Shown: piece by piece, positions 63,144 to 64,000 of the stretch
Numbering within the stretch: the first letter of the stretch is position 1
Layout: each line of letters opens with the position of its first letter
From: Planctomycetota bacterium
Lineage (GTDB): Bacteria; Planctomycetota; Brocadiia; SM23-32; JAKLEA01
Assembly (NCBI GenBank): GCA_022711755.1
Contig: JAKLEA010000002.1
Span: forward strand, 124,001-188,000
Reading direction: 5' to 3'
Length of the DNA stretch: 64,000 nt
Made by a program: the position numbers and the translations under genes
Notes under the pieces: model-generated
Seen by the model: only the letters and a program-made list of their open reading frames with translations
Database searches by the model: none
What the model was told of the DNA's origin: nothing

Positions 63144-64000
63144 ATGAAGACGCGAATTGTGCTGGCGATTGCGGCGGCATTGTGTTGGGGCGGCATGAGG
63201 GCAGAGGCACGGTCTTATCTCTTCAGCGTGAACTCATCGCGCACTGACGCCATCCGTGTCTGGTGTAACAACACCACATATGGGAATTTCGGGACAAGGG
63301 GCAGCAGAGCAACGGGCTGGTTCGTCCTGAACGTTGATCCCTACTACTCCGGCCAGAAACGGGTCGAATGGCTCTCTCTGGACGTGCGGAACCTTGACCG
63401 GATGACCTTCGAACTTGTCTACTCAGGTTATATTAGCCAGAATTACATTGCGCCGTATTCAGGAGATGGAAAGGGTTTGAAGGTTGACCTTCTTGGATGC
63501 TCGCTTGACGGCGGCATGCCCCTTTCGTCCTCCAATACTTGGAGAGCTATTGACAATCTCGGAAGGCAGCATCAGCAGGTTCACCTTTCGGCTCAAATTG
63601 ATTTTGTGACAAATCCCGGCCAAATACATTATTATAATGAATATTATTCTCCTGGCCCGGGAGCCAGAGGAGTTCCCGTATCCATCTCGTCATGGGACGG
63701 CGATTTTCCGCTCTTTCCGTCTCAGCCCGGTCAGCAGATTCAGGCAAGGTTATTCGAACCGGCTCAGGACGAACTTGCCCTCTCATTCCCTGGTTTGGTC
63801 GGCCAAATTCATGGTGGGGAAGGTTGCTTTCCAGCATATCTTGAAATAAACCTTGAAGGCAACACCCTTACCGCGCAGACCGAACCATCACTCTTCAGCG
63901 TCCTTGACTCGGCGCGCACATCATGGGACTCGATCAACGATGTCTGGTCCTATGACTTCTCCTTCACGATCAACGACAGCGGCGATCTGACGTGGTATCC
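63144..64000 (+). CDS. Secreted protein of unknown function, 3' end cut by the window
   Basis: An open frame starts at the ATG at 63144, 8 bases after AAAGGAG, and runs 285 codons to the window edge without a stop. The product begins MKTRIVLAIAAALCWGGMRA, a signal peptide with likely cleavage after AEA. The mature part is rich in aromatic and small polar residues (RVWCNNTTYGNFGTRGSSRA; NPGQIHYYNEYYSPGPGARG) and looks like an all-beta extracellular domain. I do not recognise the family. A C-terminal PEP-CTERM signal is possible, given the one at 46576-47349, but lies outside the window. The upstream G run may affect its expression. Confidence 0.75.
   Translation, partial: MKTRIVLAIAAALCWGGMRAEARSYLFSVNSSRTDAIRVWCNNTTYGNFGTRGSRATGWFVLNVDPYYSGQKRVEWLSLDVRNLDRMTFELVYSGYISQNYIAPYSGDGKGLKVDLLGCSLDGGMPLSSSNTWRAIDNLGRQHQQVHLSAQIDFVTNPGQIHYYNEYYSPGPGARGVPVSISSWDGDFPLFPSQPGQQIQARLFEPAQDELALSFPGLVGQIHGGEGCFPAYLEINLEGNTLTAQTEPSLFSVLDSARTSWDSINDVWSYDFSFTINDSGDLTWY

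Overview
The window is a high-GC bacterial chromosome segment of about 64 kb with 45 protein genes, two of them cut by the window edges. I see no tRNA, rRNA, CRISPR array, insertion sequence or phage module. Several traits together suggest a member of the PVC group (planctomycete, lentisphaeral or a related uncultured lineage): a PEP-CTERM secreted protein, two GroEL paralogues around one GroES, a membrane pyrophosphatase, secreted glycoside hydrolases, and a hydrazine-synthase-like multihaem gene pair. No phylogenetic marker was run, so this placement is inference.

Layout. 0-3.5 kb: an edge-truncated secreted protein and a D-aminoacylase-type amidohydrolase, both on the minus strand. 3.6-6.6 kb: a dispersed 100-bp palindrome-bearing repeat and the pyrophosphatase hppA. 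6.8-14.2 kb: a minus-strand group (membrane protein, coiled-coil protein, alpha-galactosidase-like enzyme), then an HMGL-type acyl-CoA condensing enzyme behind a structured leader, and a GH43-like protein. 14.3-24.1 kb: a DEAD-box helicase with a long leader, a double-length ABC-2 permease, and a plus-strand run of TRAP permease, ROK kinase, SIS isomerase, GT2 glycosyltransferase and a KtrB/KtrA potassium uptake pair. 24.2-28.1 kb: a GT-C-like membrane protein, an oxidoreductase and a methyltransferase. 28.5-37.5 kb: a protein-folding block (groEL1-groES-groEL2, then dnaJ-grpE-FmdB-YacG-membrane protein-der). 37.6-44.0 kb: a TetR regulator with a perfect palindromic operator over its own promoter, followed by a complete TolC/adaptor/RND efflux operon. 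44.1-47.4 kb: a DUF2062 protein, an ACT-ACT-metallo-beta-lactamase fusion and the PEP-CTERM protein.

47.8-56.7 kb is a five-gene operon: propeller lipoprotein, a di-haem protein resembling hydrazine synthase alpha, a propeller-cytochrome c peroxidase fusion resembling hydrazine synthase beta+gamma, a chorismatase/RidA-like protein, and a flippase-like membrane domain fused to a methyltransferase. This looks like an undescribed periplasmic redox system; it is not evidence of anammox. 56.8-62.8 kb carries a YgiQ radical SAM protein, a DegT aminotransferase and a serine hydrolase.

The strongest non-coding signal lies at 59,567-60,005 on the minus strand: a consensus promoter, about 400 nt of nested helices including a GNRA tetraloop, a helix joining the two ends, and a U-run. 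It matches no RNA family I recognise and is my leading candidate for something new. A second candidate is the leader at 11,543-11,628, where two stems exclude each other upstream of the HMGL-type synthase. The window ends in an AT-rich stretch with a run of 16 G upstream of a truncated secreted-protein gene.
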